From contig NZ_BAABAE010000001.1 of NCBI RefSeq assembly GCF_039537265.1, positions 372,001 through 436,000 of the forward strand: 64,000 nt of DNA. The letters are read 5' to 3'. The DNA comes from Terrimesophilobacter bigeumensis (GTDB lineage: Bacteria > Actinomycetota > Actinomycetes > Actinomycetales > Microbacteriaceae). Below the pieces are notes generated by a model. The model did not search any database. It had not been told where the DNA came from and saw only the letters and a list, made by a program, of their open reading frames with translations. Below, one piece after another: positions 44,970 through 54,150 of this stretch (the stretch's first letter is position 1; each line of letters starts with the position of its first letter). Made by a program: the position numbers and the translations under genes.

Positions 44970-45982
44970 GGTTCCCGACGCCGCGGGTCACCCCGTTGCG
45001 AGGGGGACCGATCCTGCGCTGGGGTGTTCTCGGTCCGGGAGGGATCGCCGGCGACTTCACGGCCACCCTCCATGCGAACACCGACCAGCGGGTTCACGCG
45101 GTCGCATCGAGATCGCTCGAGCGCGCAGAACGCTTCGCGGCGGCTCACGGCGTGCCGCGAAGCTACGGCGACTACCGGCAGCTCGTCGCCGATCCGGCCA
45201 TCGACATCGTCTACGTGTCGTCGGTCAACAGCGAGCACCGCGCTCTTGCTGAACTCGCGATCGCTGCCGGCAAGCACGTGCTCATCGAGAAGCCGATCGG
45301 CGTCGACGCGGAGGACGCCCGTGCGATCGCCCGCGCCGCCCGCGCCGCGGGCGTCTTCGCGATGGAGGCGATGTGGAGCCGCTACCTGCCCCAGACCGAC
45401 CTGCTGCGCCAGCTCCTCGACGCCGGTGCGTTCGGGGACGTCAAGGTCGTGACCGCGGACTTCGGTGAGGACTTCGGCGACGACCGCTCCGCCCCGGTCT
45501 TCCGCCCGGAGCTCGGTGGTGGGGTCCTTCGCGACATCGGCATCTACCCGGTCTGGTTCGCCCGGTTCGTACTCGGCGACCCCGCATCCATGACCGTGCG
45601 CGGATCCCGGCTCGAGACCGGCGTCGACGCCCAGGTCGCCGCGATCCTGGAGAGGGCCGATGGTGCGCAGGCGATCCTCAGCGCGACGATGCTCGCCGGC
45701 ACCCCGGTCGAGGCGACCATCAGCGGCACCCTCGCCCGCGCCGAGGTGCGCAGCCCGTTCCTCATGCCGGATGGTTTCGACTTCGTGACCGCGCAGGAGC
45801 GCAGCACCTGGACGGACGATTCGGGCCTGCGTCTCCGAGAGGGTCTCTGCTGGCAGGCGGTCGCCGTCGCCCAGCACGTCGCCGACGGGCTCACCGAGTC
45901 GCCGGTGCATTCGCTCGACGACTCGATCGCCATCATGGGCATTCTCGACTCGCTCCGCGACGCTCTCGACCCGACGCCGTAG
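44966..45982 (+). CDS. Gfo/Idh/MocA-family oxidoreductase
   Basis: 338 residues. N-terminal Rossmann fold (WGVLGPGGIAGDF, about 19-31), VYVSSVNSEH and the family Lys in HVLIEKPIG, then the beta-sheet domain (GGGVLRDIGIYPVWFARFVLG). NAD(P)-dependent sugar or sugar-acid dehydrogenase, possibly of an amino-sugar derivative given the locus. Starts inside the GNAT stop (ATGA). Confidence 0.88.
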   Translation: MRFPTPRVTPLRGGPILRWGVLGPGGIAGDFTATLHANTDQRVHAVASRSLERAERFAAAHGVPRSYGDYRQLVADPAIDIVYVSSVNSEHRALAELAIAAGKHVLIEKPIGVDAEDARAIARAARAAGVFAMEAMWSRYLPQTDLLRQLLDAGAFGDVKVVTADFGEDFGDDRSAPVFRPELGGGVLRDIGIYPVWFARFVLGDPASMTVRGSRLETGVDAQVAAILERADGAQAILSATMLAGTPVEATISGTLARAEVRSPFLMPDGFDFVTAQERSTWTDDSGLRLREGLCWQAVAVAQHVADGLTESPVHSLDDSIAIMGILDSLRDALDPTP

Positions 45983-45990
45983 CGGGTCCA

Positions 45991-46028
45991 GCTGGTCTTC
46001 GGCGCCGGTCGCCGCGCCGGGCACCAGC
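45991..46028. terminator. Bidirectional hairpin between convergent genes
   Basis: GCTGGT (45991-45996) pairs with ACCAGC (46023-46028) and GGCGC (46001-46005) with GCGCC (46014-46018), with a 4x4 internal loop and an 8-nt loop. It lies between the stops of two convergent genes. No U-tract. Confidence 0.55.
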
Positions 46029-46046
46029 ATCCGGAAGTTCAATGGA

Positions 46047-47369
46047 TCAGCCCTTCTGCACCTCCGCCTCCACGATCGCGATCTCCTGCGTCGCGAGTTC
46101 ATGGGCCCGGGCATCGCTCGCGTAGCCGACGCGCAGTTGCGGCCACGACCTCGAGTAGCGCACCCGCACGTGCTTGTATCTCACGAGCCAGTAGAGGCAT
46201 ACGGATGCCGCCAGAACTCCGGAGATCGCGGCGACTCCGAGCCCCCAGCGCGGGCCGAACTGGTTGACGACCCAGCCGACGAACGGTGCCCCCACCGGGG
46301 TGCCGCCGACGAAGATCGCCATGTACAGGGCCATGACGCGCCCGCGCATGGCGGGATTCACCGTGGTCTGCACGGTCGCGTTCGCGGTCGTCATGAACAT
46401 GAGGGAGGCGAAGCCGATGAGCGCGAGGGAGACGGCGAAGCTCGCGAAGCTGGGCATGAGCGCCGCCAGCAGGCAGGCGACGCCGAAGAGCCCGGAGGCG
46501 AAGAAGATCGTGCGCATCCTCGGCCTCTCCTGCCGCGCGGAGACGAGGGCACCCGTCACCGAACCGACCGCCATGATCGAACTGAGCAAGCCGAACTCTC
46601 CCGCCCCCTTGTGGAACTCGATCGTCGCCATGGTCGAGGTGAAGATGGAGAAGTTCATCCCGAAGGTGCCGATCAGGCTCACCATGACGAGGATGACGAC
46701 GATCGCCGGCTTGCCGCGCACGTAACGGAACCCGGCGATGATCTGGCCTTTCGCACGGGGGGCGCGGGGCTGCTCCCTCAGTTCGCTCACGCGGATCAAC
46801 CACAGTGCGATGAGCGTTCCGGCGAAGGTCAGGGAGTTGATCACGAAGACCCAGCCGGCACCGATGACGACGGTGAGGAGGCCCGCGACGGCCGGGCCGA
46901 TCATCCGGGCCGTGTGGAAGGAGACCGAGTTGAGCGAGACCGCGTTGGTGAGGTCCTTCTTCTCGACGAGCTCGGCCACGAAGGTCTGGCGAATCGGGGC
47001 GTCGACCGCCGACGCGATCCCGAGCAGCAGCGCGAACAGGTAGACGTGCCAGAGCTGGGCCACACCGGTGACGACGATGGCGCCGAGTCCGAGCGCGAGC
47101 ATGCCCATCACCGCCTGCGTGACCATGAGCATCCGCCGTACGTTCACGCGGTCGGCGATCAGGCCGGCCCAGGGCATGAGGACGAGCACGGGGCCGAGTT
47201 GCAGGGCCATCGTGATCCCGACGGCGGCGGCATCGTGGTCGGTGAGCTCGGTGAGCACGATCCAGTCCTGGGCGGTGCGCTGCATCCAGGTGCCGATGTT
47301 GGAGGTGAGCGCGCCGATGAACCAGAGCAGATAGTTGTGCACCCGGAGGGAGCGGAAGGTCGAATTCAC
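46047..47369 (-). CDS. MFS transporter
   Basis: 440 residues with about 12 membrane helices; MFS motif A region GLIADRVNVRRML and a charged C-terminal tail of about 40 residues. Resembles drug/multidrug exporters with the enterobactin-exporter-like (MFS_3) layout. The start overlaps the MarR stop by 4 bp; the repressor probably controls its own and the exporter's expression. Confidence 0.9.
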   Translation of the reverse strand: MNSTFRSLRVHNYLLWFIGALTSNIGTWMQRTAQDWIVLTELTDHDAAAVGITMALQLGPVLVLMPWAGLIADRVNVRRMLMVTQAVMGMLALGLGAIVVTGVAQLWHVYLFALLLGIASAVDAPIRQTFVAELVEKKDLTNAVSLNSVSFHTARMIGPAVAGLLTVVIGAGWVFVINSLTFAGTLIALWLIRVSELREQPRAPRAKGQIIAGFRYVRGKPAIVVILVMVSLIGTFGMNFSIFTSTMATIEFHKGAGEFGLLSSIMAVGSVTGALVSARQERPRMRTIFFASGLFGVACLLAALMPSFASFAVSLALIGFASLMFMTTANATVQTTVNPAMRGRVMALYMAIFVGGTPVGAPFVGWVVNQFGPRWGLGVAAISGVLAASVCLYWLVRYKHVRVRYSRSWPQLRVGYASDARAHELATQEIAIVEAEVQKG

Positions 47370-47782
47370 TGCTCGGAGAGCTCCTTCAGGATGGGCGTCG
47401 CCTGGTCGAGGATGCTGCGTTGCTCTGGAGTGAGCGCCGCGAGTCGCTGGGTGAACCAGGCGTCCCGGCGGCGACGCGTCTCCTCGACGAAGTCGTGCCC
47501 CGCCTTCGAGAGGTCGATCGCGACCTTGCGGGCGTCATCTTTCACGCTCTCGCGCGTCACGAGCCCGGAGGCGGCGAGCGCGTTGACCGTGCGGTTCATG
47601 CTGGGCGGTGTCACGTTCTCGTGTTCGCTGAGCGACCGCAGGGTCTGCGGGCCGTCGTTGGCGAGGGTGAACAGGACCGATCTCTGCGCCTCCGTGATCT
47701 CCTGGTCGGCCTGCATCGTGCGGATGCGCCGGGAGAGCCGCTGGATCGCGAAGCGAAGCTGTTGATTGCTGTCGTGGGGCAT
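47366..47782 (-). CDS. MarR-family repressor of the MFS exporter
   Basis: 138 residues, MarR winged helix (LRFAIQRLSRRIRTMQADQEI, LRSLSEHENVTPPSMNRTVNALAASGLV, DARKVAIDLSKAG). First gene of a two-gene operon. A 21-bp palindrome lies 10 bp upstream of its start. Confidence 0.9.
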   Translation of the reverse strand: MPHDSNQQLRFAIQRLSRRIRTMQADQEITEAQRSVLFTLANDGPQTLRSLSEHENVTPPSMNRTVNALAASGLVTRESVKDDARKVAIDLSKAGHDFVEETRRRRDAWFTQRLAALTPEQRSILDQATPILKELSEQ

Positions 47783-47791
47783 ATTGTTAGT

Positions 47792-47812
47792 TTAGCAAAT
47801 TAGTTTTGCTAA
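47792..47812. promoter_or_regulatory. MarR operator
   Basis: TTAGCAAA (47792-47799) and TTTGCTAA (47805-47812) form a perfect 8-bp dyad with a 5-bp spacer in a distinctly AT-rich patch, between the marR start and the divergent hydrolase. Confidence 0.75.
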
Positions 47813-47869
47813 CGAATCCGGACGACGCCGTCGGATGCCTCGGCAATACACTGGGGGAAAGGAGGCAAC

Positions 47870-48727
47870 GTGGCCGCTTCTCGCGAAGATCGCACCTACG
47901 TCGACGCCCAGGGCGTGACCATCCACTACTACGTCTGGAAGGCGGACGAGCCGCGGGCGATCATCCAGCTCGCGCATGGCCTCGGCGAGTACGCGACCCG
48001 CTACGAATGGCTCGTCGGCAGGCTCGTCGCGGCGGGGTACACGGTGTACGCCGACGACCACCGTGGCCACGGGCAGACCGGCCTCGACCAGTACGACGGC
48101 GACCAGGCGAAGCTCGGCAGGCTCGGACCGGGCGGGATGCCGGCGACCGTCGAGGCCGTGCACAGGCTGACCAGGACGATCCGCGCCGAGAATCCCGGAT
48201 CGAAGGTCGTGCTGCTCGGGCACAGCTGGGGTTCGATCCTCGCGCAGCTCCTCGTCAACGAGCACTCCGCCGACTACGACGCCGTCATCCTGAGCGGCTC
48301 GGCGTTCCGCACGTTCGCGCACATGAACGGCGGAGACCTCAACGCGAAGCACAAGCATCTCGGCACGACCGGCTACGAGTGGCTGAGCCGCGACCCGGCC
48401 GTGGTGGCCGCCGCAGCGGCCGATCCGCTCATGTTCAGCGCGAAGGCCCTGAAGCTCTTCGGGCTCGTCGACAGCCTGCGCCTGCTCGGCAAGCCCGCGA
48501 AGGGGATCGAGCACGACCTGCCGCTGCTCATCCAGGTGGGCGGCGACGACTCCTTCGGAGGGACGAAGAGCGCCGAGCTCCTCGCCGAGAGCTACCTGAA
48601 GCGCGGCGGACTCACGGATGTCGAACTCATCGTGTACACGGATGCCCGTCACGAGATCTTCAACGAGACGAACAAGGACGAGGTCGTCGCCGACACCCTC
48701 GCCTGGCTGGCCGATCGGGTCGGTTAG
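47870..48727 (+). CDS. Lysophospholipase / monoacylglycerol-lipase-like alpha/beta hydrolase
   Basis: 285 residues. Oxyanion HGLGEY (36-41), nucleophile Ser119 in GHSWGS, Asp in GGDDSFGG and His in DARHEIFNE, the monoacylglycerol-lipase pattern. No signal peptide. GTG start after a strong AAAGGAGG ribosome site, unlike the many leaderless genes nearby. Divergent from the marR gene, whose operator may affect it. Confidence 0.88.
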   Translation: MAASREDRTYVDAQGVTIHYYVWKADEPRAIIQLAHGLGEYATRYEWLVGRLVAAGYTVYADDHRGHGQTGLDQYDGDQAKLGRLGPGGMPATVEAVHRLTRTIRAENPGSKVVLLGHSWGSILAQLLVNEHSADYDAVILSGSAFRTFAHMNGGDLNAKHKHLGTTGYEWLSRDPAVVAAAAADPLMFSAKALKLFGLVDSLRLLGKPAKGIEHDLPLLIQVGGDDSFGGTKSAELLAESYLKRGGLTDVELIVYTDARHEIFNETNKDEVVADTLAWLADRVG

Positions 48728-48751
48728 TCCATTGCCAGTCCACTCTTCTCG

Positions 48752-48770
48752 GGTCGAGCCTGTCGAGACC
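48752..48770. repeat. Dispersed GTCGAG-type repeat
   Basis: GGTCGAGCCTGTCGAGACC lies in the 51-bp gap between the hydrolase and the HIT gene. The same unit occurs within pgm at 59574-59592, and a variant lies at 49272-49288. Confidence 0.65.
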
Positions 48771-48778
48771 TCCTGCCC

Positions 48779-49210
48779 ATGACAACGCTGTTCACCCAGA
48801 TCATCCGCGGCGAGGAGCCGGCGCGATTCGTCTGGAAGGACGAGAACTGCGTCGCCTTCCTGACGATCGAACCACGCCAGCCCGGCCACACCCTCGTCGT
48901 CCCGAGGCTCGAGGTCGACCGCTGGCTCGATGCACCCGACAGCCTCATCGCCGAGCTCATGGTCGTGGCGCACCGCATCGGCACGGCCCAGCGAGAGGAG
49001 TGGGGCTCCGACCGCGCGGGCCTCATGATCGAGGGTTACATGGTTCCGCACCTGCACATCCACGTGTGGCCGTCCTGGTCGCCGCGGGAGTTTCATCCAT
49101 CGGGCATCGACCGCTCGGCGGAGCCTGCGGACCTCGAAGCGGCGGCCGTACGCCTGCGCGCGCGCTTGCGCGCAGCCGGGTACGGTGAGCACGTCCCGCC
49201 CGAGGGTTGA
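48779..49210 (+). CDS. HIT-family protein
   Basis: 143 residues with the histidine triad HLHIHVW (His91, 93, 95) and the N-terminal FTQIIRGEEPARFVWKD typical of the HINT/Fhit group. Hydrolyses nucleotide-linked phosphoramidates or dinucleoside polyphosphates. Sits 51 bp after the hydrolase gene. Confidence 0.9.
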   Translation: MTTLFTQIIRGEEPARFVWKDENCVAFLTIEPRQPGHTLVVPRLEVDRWLDAPDSLIAELMVVAHRIGTAQREEWGSDRAGLMIEGYMVPHLHIHVWPSWSPREFHPSGIDRSAEPADLEAAAVRLRARLRAAGYGEHVPPEG

Positions 49211-49322
49211 TTACGCTTGCCTTACCGCCTCTCGGGCGGAGCTCGTCGAGATCCCACGTGTCAGTTGCCCTGGTCTCGACGCTCGACCGGAGAGGGTGGG
49301 GCGGACTACAGAGAGGCACGGC

Positions 49323-50372
49323 ATGCACGGCGAGTACAAGGTTCCAGGCGGGAAGCTCGTCGTCGTCGACCTGGATGTCATCGATGACCGGATCGCGAAC
49401 TTCCGGCTGGCCGGCGACTTCTTCCTCGAACCCGACAGCGCCCTCGACGACATCAACGCGGCGGTCGACGGACTCCCCGCCGACAGCACGGCCGACTGGA
49501 TAGCGGCCGCGGTTCAGGGGGCGCTCCCCGAGGGCGCGCTGCTGCTCGGCTTCACCCCCGAGGCCGTGGCCATCGCCATCCGCCGGTCGCTCTCGCGCGC
49601 CACGAGCTGGACCGACTACGACTGGCAGCTCATCCACGGCAACGCGTATCCGCCCGTGCTGCAGATGGCACTCGACCAGGTGCTCGCGGAGGAGGTCGGC
49701 GCCGGTCGCCGCAAGCCGACCCTGCGCATCTGGGAGTGGGACGAGCCCGGCGTCGTCATCGGAAGCTTCCAGTCGGTGAAGAACGAGGTCGACCTCGACA
49801 ACGCCGAGAAGTACGGTATGCAGGTCGTGCGGCGCATCAGCGGTGGTGGCGCGATGTTCATGGAGGCCGGGTCGGTCATCACCTACTCGATCTACGCTCC
49901 GAGCGACCTCGTGCAGGGGATGTCGTTCGCCGACTCCTACGCCTTCCTCGACGAGTGGGTGATCACGGCACTCAAGGCCGTCGGCATCGAGGCCTCGTAC
50001 CAGCCGCTCAACGACATCACGAGCCCGAAGGGCAAGATCGGCGGCGCAGCGCAGAAGCGTCTCGGTACCGGCGCCGTGCTGCACCACGTGACCATGAGCT
50101 ACGACATGGACGGCGAACGGATGGTCGAGGTGCTGCGCATCGGCCGCGAGAAGCTGAGCGACAAGGGCACCAAGAGCGCAGCCAAGCGCGTCGATCCGCT
50201 GCGCAGCCAGACGGGACTCTCCCGCGCCGAGATCATCGCGAAGATGGAGGCGACCTTCCGCGGCCTGTACGGACTCACCGGGGGCGACGTGACGGCCGCC
50301 GAGCTCGCGCGGGCCGAGCAACTCGTCGCCGAGAAGTTCTCCACGCAGGAGTGGCTCTACCGGGTTCCGTGA
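49323..50372 (+). CDS. Lipoate-protein ligase family protein with N-terminal accessory domain
   Basis: 349 residues. Residues 1-90 (HGEYKVPGGKLVVVDL, FRLAGDFFLEPD) match the LplA accessory domain, normally C-terminal or a separate LplB protein. The catalytic LplA fold follows: LRIWEWDEPGVVIGSFQ, RRISGGGAMF and the binding Lys in KGKIGGAAQKR. Attaches lipoate (possibly octanoate) to E2 or GcvH domains. ATG at 49323 after GAGAGG; an extended reading to 49185 overlaps the HIT gene and repeats. Confidence 0.85.
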   Translation: MHGEYKVPGGKLVVVDLDVIDDRIANFRLAGDFFLEPDSALDDINAAVDGLPADSTADWIAAAVQGALPEGALLLGFTPEAVAIAIRRSLSRATSWTDYDWQLIHGNAYPPVLQMALDQVLAEEVGAGRRKPTLRIWEWDEPGVVIGSFQSVKNEVDLDNAEKYGMQVVRRISGGGAMFMEAGSVITYSIYAPSDLVQGMSFADSYAFLDEWVITALKAVGIEASYQPLNDITSPKGKIGGAAQKRLGTGAVLHHVTMSYDMDGERMVEVLRIGREKLSDKGTKSAAKRVDPLRSQTGLSRAEIIAKMEATFRGLYGLTGGDVTAAELARAEQLVAEKFSTQEWLYRVP

Positions 50373-50460
50373 GGCGCATCGGGCTCGAGGTCGAAACCCT
50401 CACCCAGGAGGGCACTGGCCCGCCCACCGTGCGGCCGCGGAGGGGACCTAGGCTGGAGCC

Positions 50461-50754
50461 GTGAACTGGTGGATCTTCGGCGGCGTCGCTATCGGCATTG
50501 TCGTGATCGGCTGGCTCCTGCAGCACTTCCGGCTCATCGACCTCACACCGACCCGACGTGGTCGCGGCGGTCTCGGCGGTATGGTCACGATGGTCGACGA
50601 GGTCTTCGCCCCGACCAAGCACGAGGCGGCGATCGAGGCCGACCGCGAGACGAGGATGCCGGCGCCGGCTCCGATCCCCGGCGATGGTGACAAAGGAATC
50701 TTCGGCGGCAAAGTCGTCATCGAGGTGCCGAAGGACGAGGGCCGGGCGCGGTGA
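50461..50754 (+). CDS. Small single-helix membrane protein (DUF6191-like)
   Basis: 97 residues: an N-terminal membrane helix (WWIFGGVAIGIVVIGWLLQHF) and a cytoplasmic tail with VDEVFAPTKHEAAIEAD, the pattern of an actinobacterial DUF. Function unknown. GTG start with TAGGCT 6 nt upstream (leaderless layout). The stop overlaps the methyltransferase start (GTGA), so the two are coupled. Confidence 0.75.
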   Translation: MNWWIFGGVAIGIVVIGWLLQHFRLIDLTPTRRGRGGLGGMVTMVDEVFAPTKHEAAIEADRETRMPAPAPIPGDGDKGIFGGKVVIEVPKDEGRAR

Positions 50755-51623
50755 CCTGGCCTCCCACCGGCGACCTCGTCATCCACGGCGACAACCTCGC
50801 CGCCGCAGCGACCCTTCCCGATGGCGCGTTCACGCTCGTGTACCTCGACCCGCCGTTCAACACCGGGCGCAGCCAGACCCGGCAGTCGACGACGAGCGTG
50901 CGCAGCGCATCCGGAACCACGGCGGGAACCGTCGTCGGGTTCCAGGGCCAACGGTATGAGCGCATCCGCGGCGACCTCATGAGCTACGACGACGAGTTCG
51001 AGGACTACTGGTCGTTCCTCGAGCCGAGGCTCGCCGAGGCCTGGCGGCTGCTCGCCGACGACGGCACGCTCTACCTGCACCTCGATTACCGCGAGGCGCA
51101 CTACGCGAAGGTGCTGCTCGACGCCCTGTTCGGCCGCGAGTGCTTCCTCAACGAGATCATCTGGGCCTACGACTATGGCGGCAAGTCGAAGCGCCGCTGG
51201 CCGACGAAGCACGACACGATCCTTGTCTACGTGAAGGACCCGAAAGGCTACTTCTTCGACTCGCAGGCCGTCGACCGCGAGCCCTACATGGCGCCCGGCC
51301 TCGTGACGCCGGAGAAGGCGGCGCGCGGCAAGCTGCCGACCGACGTCTGGTGGCACACGATCGTCTCGCCGACGGGCAGGGAGAAGACCGGCTACCCGAC
51401 CCAGAAGCCGGAGGGGGTGCTTCGCCGAATCGTCCAGGCATCCAGCCGCGAGGGCGACTGGGTGCTCGACCTCTTCGCCGGGAGCGGCACGACAGGGGCC
51501 GTCGCGGCATCCCTCGGCCGGCGGTTCGTGCTCGTCGACACGAGTCCGGATGCCGTGGCCGTGATCCGCAGACGCCTCGCCGCAGCGGGTGTCCCCGCCC
51601 GCTTCAGCGAAACCGCTCCCTGA
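50751..51623 (+). CDS. Orphan beta-class site-specific DNA methyltransferase
   Basis: 290 residues. Catalytic motif IV (DPPF, 33-36) precedes the SAM-binding motif I (DLFAGSGTTG, 240-249), the beta-class order of N6-adenine or N4-cytosine methylases. A Ser/Thr-rich stretch of about 35 residues follows DPPF. No restriction enzyme or specificity gene is adjacent. Coupled to the small membrane protein by a 4-bp overlap; converges on the lacI-type gene. Confidence 0.85.
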   Translation: MTWPPTGDLVIHGDNLAAAATLPDGAFTLVYLDPPFNTGRSQTRQSTTSVRSASGTTAGTVVGFQGQRYERIRGDLMSYDDEFEDYWSFLEPRLAEAWRLLADDGTLYLHLDYREAHYAKVLLDALFGRECFLNEIIWAYDYGGKSKRRWPTKHDTILVYVKDPKGYFFDSQAVDREPYMAPGLVTPEKAARGKLPTDVWWHTIVSPTGREKTGYPTQKPEGVLRRIVQASSREGDWVLDLFAGSGTTGAVAASLGRRFVLVDTSPDAVAVIRRRLAAAGVPARFSETAP

Positions 51624-51625
51624 GT

Positions 51626-52651
51626 TCAGGCCGAGGCGCGGACGACCATGTGCGTCGGCATGATGCACTCGGGCTCGACGGGTTCCCCGCGCAGGAGTGC
51701 GAGCATCATCTCCGCCATCTTCTTCCCTTGTGACTCCGAGGGCTGGTGCACGGTCGTGAGCGGGATGACTCCCGTGGTTGCGGCGGGGCTGTCGTCGAAG
51801 CCGACGACAGCGACATCCTCCGGCACGCGAACGCCATTCTCGAGCAGCACCGAGATCGCCCCGGTGGCCATGAGGTCGCTCGCGACGAACACGGCATCGA
51901 GATCCGGATGCCGCGCGAGCAGTTCGCGCATCCCCCTGGCACCGCTGGCCTGGGAGAAGTCGCCGTGCACGATTCGATCGCGGCCGAGGCCGGCACGCTC
52001 GAGCGCGCGCATCCAACCCGCGGTGCGGTCGATGCCGGCCGGCATGTCGGGCGGGCCGGCGATCGTGGCGATGCGCGTGCGGCCGCGATCGATGAGGAAC
52101 TGTGTGCCCATGGCCGCGGCGTCGTCGTTGTCGACGTCGACGAAGTAGCTGGGGGTGTCGCCACGGGTCAGCGGTCGACCGCCGAAGACCACCGGCAGGC
52201 TCGTCCCGAGATCGGCGAGAAAATTGTCGCCGGAATGGTGCGAGACGACGAAGGCGCCGTCCACGTTGCCGCCGGTGAGGTATCGCACGGTCTTGCGTGA
52301 CGGATTCGACTGGCTCGCGAGCTGCAGGTTGAGGACGTAGTCGCTCGGTTCGAGTCCACGGGCGAGACCCTGCACGATCGCCGCGAAGTATGGATCGCCG
52401 AAGAACCGGCCGGTGTCCTCGGGGATGACGAGGGCGATCGCCATCGTCTGGCTGTTGGCGAGCGAGCGGGCGGCTCGATTGGGGACGTAGTTCAGGCGCT
52501 CGATGGCGGCCTGCACGATGTCCACGACATCCGCCCGGACCTTCGACGAGCCGTTGACGACGCGCGACACCGTCGAGCGGGAGACCCCCGCCTCCGCGGC
52601 GACGGCCTCGAGCGTCGGCGCGAGACGCCTGGACGGTGGTGGCATAGTCAT
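51626..52651 (-). CDS. LacI-family regulator (CelR-like)
   Basis: 341 residues: helix-turn-helix (about 15-65, TLEAVAAEAGVSRSTVSRVVNGSSKVR with the hinge) and a periplasmic-binding-protein ligand domain. In Thermobifida, CelR controls cellulose and cellobiose genes through a TGGGAGCGCTCCCA site, and two near-identical sites lie before the importer operon here. Start is the ATG at 52651 or 52645. Probably cotranscribed after the GH1 gene or from its own promoter in the 62-bp gap. Confidence 0.88.
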   Translation of the reverse strand: MTMPPPSRRLAPTLEAVAAEAGVSRSTVSRVVNGSSKVRADVVDIVQAAIERLNYVPNRAARSLANSQTMAIALVIPEDTGRFFGDPYFAAIVQGLARGLEPSDYVLNLQLASQSNPSRKTVRYLTGGNVDGAFVVSHHSGDNFLADLGTSLPVVFGGRPLTRGDTPSYFVDVDNDDAAAMGTQFLIDRGRTRIATIAGPPDMPAGIDRTAGWMRALERAGLGRDRIVHGDFSQASGARGMRELLARHPDLDAVFVASDLMATGAISVLLENGVRVPEDVAVVGFDDSPAATTGVIPLTTVHQPSESQGKKMAEMMLALLRGEPVEPECIMPTHMVVRASA

Positions 52652-52689
52652 GTCCTGCGAAATTCTAGCCAGCCGACCCGGAGTCCGCG

Positions 52690-52706
52690 GCCGGCCCGGA
52701 GCCGGC
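52690..52706. terminator. GC-rich hairpin after the GH1 gene
   Basis: GCCGGC (52690-52695) and GCCGGC (52701-52706) pair around CCGGA, between the GH1 stop and the lacI start. No U-tract, so only a weak terminator candidate. Confidence 0.3.
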
Positions 52707-52713
52707 GACCAGC

Positions 52714-54150
52714 TCAGAGCGCACGGTCGGCGATGATGCGGCGGTACTCGATCGCGCTGCGCTTGAGGCTGCGCTGCTGGGTCTCGTAGTCCACTCGCAC
52801 GAGCCCGAACCGTTTGTCGTAGCCCCAGGCCCACTCGAAGTTGTCCATGAGCGACCAGTAGAAGTAGCCGGCGATCGGCACGCCCGCCTCGGTGGCGTCG
52901 AGGATCGCGGCCAGGTGCGAGACGAGGAACTCGGTGCGCTCGCCGTCGTCCACCGTGCCATCTGGCCCCACGACATCGTCGTAGGCTGCGCCGTTCTCGG
53001 TGACGGCGAGCGCGACCCCGGCCGGTCCGGTGTAATCCTCGTGGATGCGGCGCAGCAGCCGGGTGAGGCCCTCGGGCTGCACCTCCCACCCCATCGCCGT
53101 CACCGGGAGGCCGCGCGGATGCCAGTGCACGGAGTCCGCGGCCGGGAACGGCGAGCGCTTCGGTCGCTCCGACGGCGCCGCGGTCGTGAGCTCGGCGGGG
53201 GCCGGATGCACGCTCACCGCCTCACCGTGATAGTAGTTGACGCCGAGCGCGTCGATCGGCGCCGAGATGATCTCGAGGTCGCCGGACCGGATGACGGCGT
53301 CGAGGCCCAGGTCGCCGACATCCGCGAGCAGGTCGGCGGGGTACTCGCCGCGGAAGACGGGGTCGAGGAAGAACCGGTTGAACTGGCCGTCGATGCGTCG
53401 GGCCGCGTCGCGGTCGCCGGCGTCATCCGGGTCGACGGGGTCGGCGACCGTGAGGTTGAGCGTGATCCCCAGCTGGAGCTTCTCGTCCCGCGCGCGAAGC
53501 TCCCTTGTCGCGAGGCCATGTGCGAGCAGCAGGTGATGGCCGGCGGCGAGGCCGTCGGGCACCGACTGGCGGCCCGGCGCATGCTCTCCGCCGGTGTAGC
53601 TGAGGAAGGACGAGCACCACGGCTCGTTGAGGGTCGTCCAGGCCTCGACCCGGTCGCCGAGCACGTCGTGCACGCTCGCGGCGTACTCGGCGAAGAGGTA
53701 CGCGGTGTCGCGGTTCGCCCAGCCGCCCTTCTCCTCGAGCGCCTGCGGCAGGTCCCAGTGGTAGAGGGTCAACCACGGCTTGATGTTCTTCGCGAGCAGC
53801 TCGTCGACGAGGCGGGAGTAGAAGTCGAGCCCTGCCGCGTTCGGCTCCCCGCCGTCGGGCCGGACGCGCGCCCAGGACGTCGAGAAGCGGTAGGTCTGGA
53901 TGCCGAGGTCGGCCATGAGCGCGACATCCGAGGCGTAGCGGTGGTAGTGGTCGCAGGCCACGTCGCCGTTGTCACCGTTCACGACGGCCCCTGGCACGCG
54001 GGAGAAGGCATCCCAGATGGAGTCGGTGCGCCCCTCCTCGTGGGCGGCGCCCTCGATCTGGTACGCCGCCGTCGCCACGCCGAAGAGGAAGTCCTCCGGG
54101 AAGGTGCGGAGCGCGGTTCCGACCGCCTGGCTGTTCGTCAACTCGCTCAA
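52714..54150 (-). CDS. GH1 beta-glucosidase
   Basis: 478 residues. GH1 motifs: FLFGVATAAYQIEG near the N-terminus, TLNEPW with acid/base Glu176 and VTENGAAYDD with nucleophile Glu near 384. Splits imported cellobiose or other beta-glucosides to glucose in the cytoplasm. TTG start at 54150 overlaps the permease stop (TTGA). Last structural gene before lacI. Confidence 0.92.
   Translation of the reverse strand: MSELTNSQAVGTALRTFPEDFLFGVATAAYQIEGAAHEEGRTDSIWDAFSRVPGAVVNGDNGDVACDHYHRYASDVALMADLGIQTYRFSTSWARVRPDGGEPNAAGLDFYSRLVDELLAKNIKPWLTLYHWDLPQALEEKGGWANRDTAYLFAEYAASVHDVLGDRVEAWTTLNEPWCSSFLSYTGGEHAPGRQSVPDGLAAGHHLLLAHGLATRELRARDEKLQLGITLNLTVADPVDPDDAGDRDAARRIDGQFNRFFLDPVFRGEYPADLLADVGDLGLDAVIRSGDLEIISAPIDALGVNYYHGEAVSVHPAPAELTTAAPSERPKRSPFPAADSVHWHPRGLPVTAMGWEVQPEGLTRLLRRIHEDYTGPAGVALAVTENGAAYDDVVGPDGTVDDGERTEFLVSHLAAILDATEAGVPIAGYFYWSLMDNFEWAWGYDKRFGLVRVDYETQQRSLKRSAIEYRRIIADRAL

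Noticed and set aside
49185..49322. An N-terminal extension of the lipoate ligase back to 49185
   Set aside because: It overlaps the HIT gene and a GTCGAG-type repeat, lacks domain similarity, and the ATG at 49323 has a better ribosome site.
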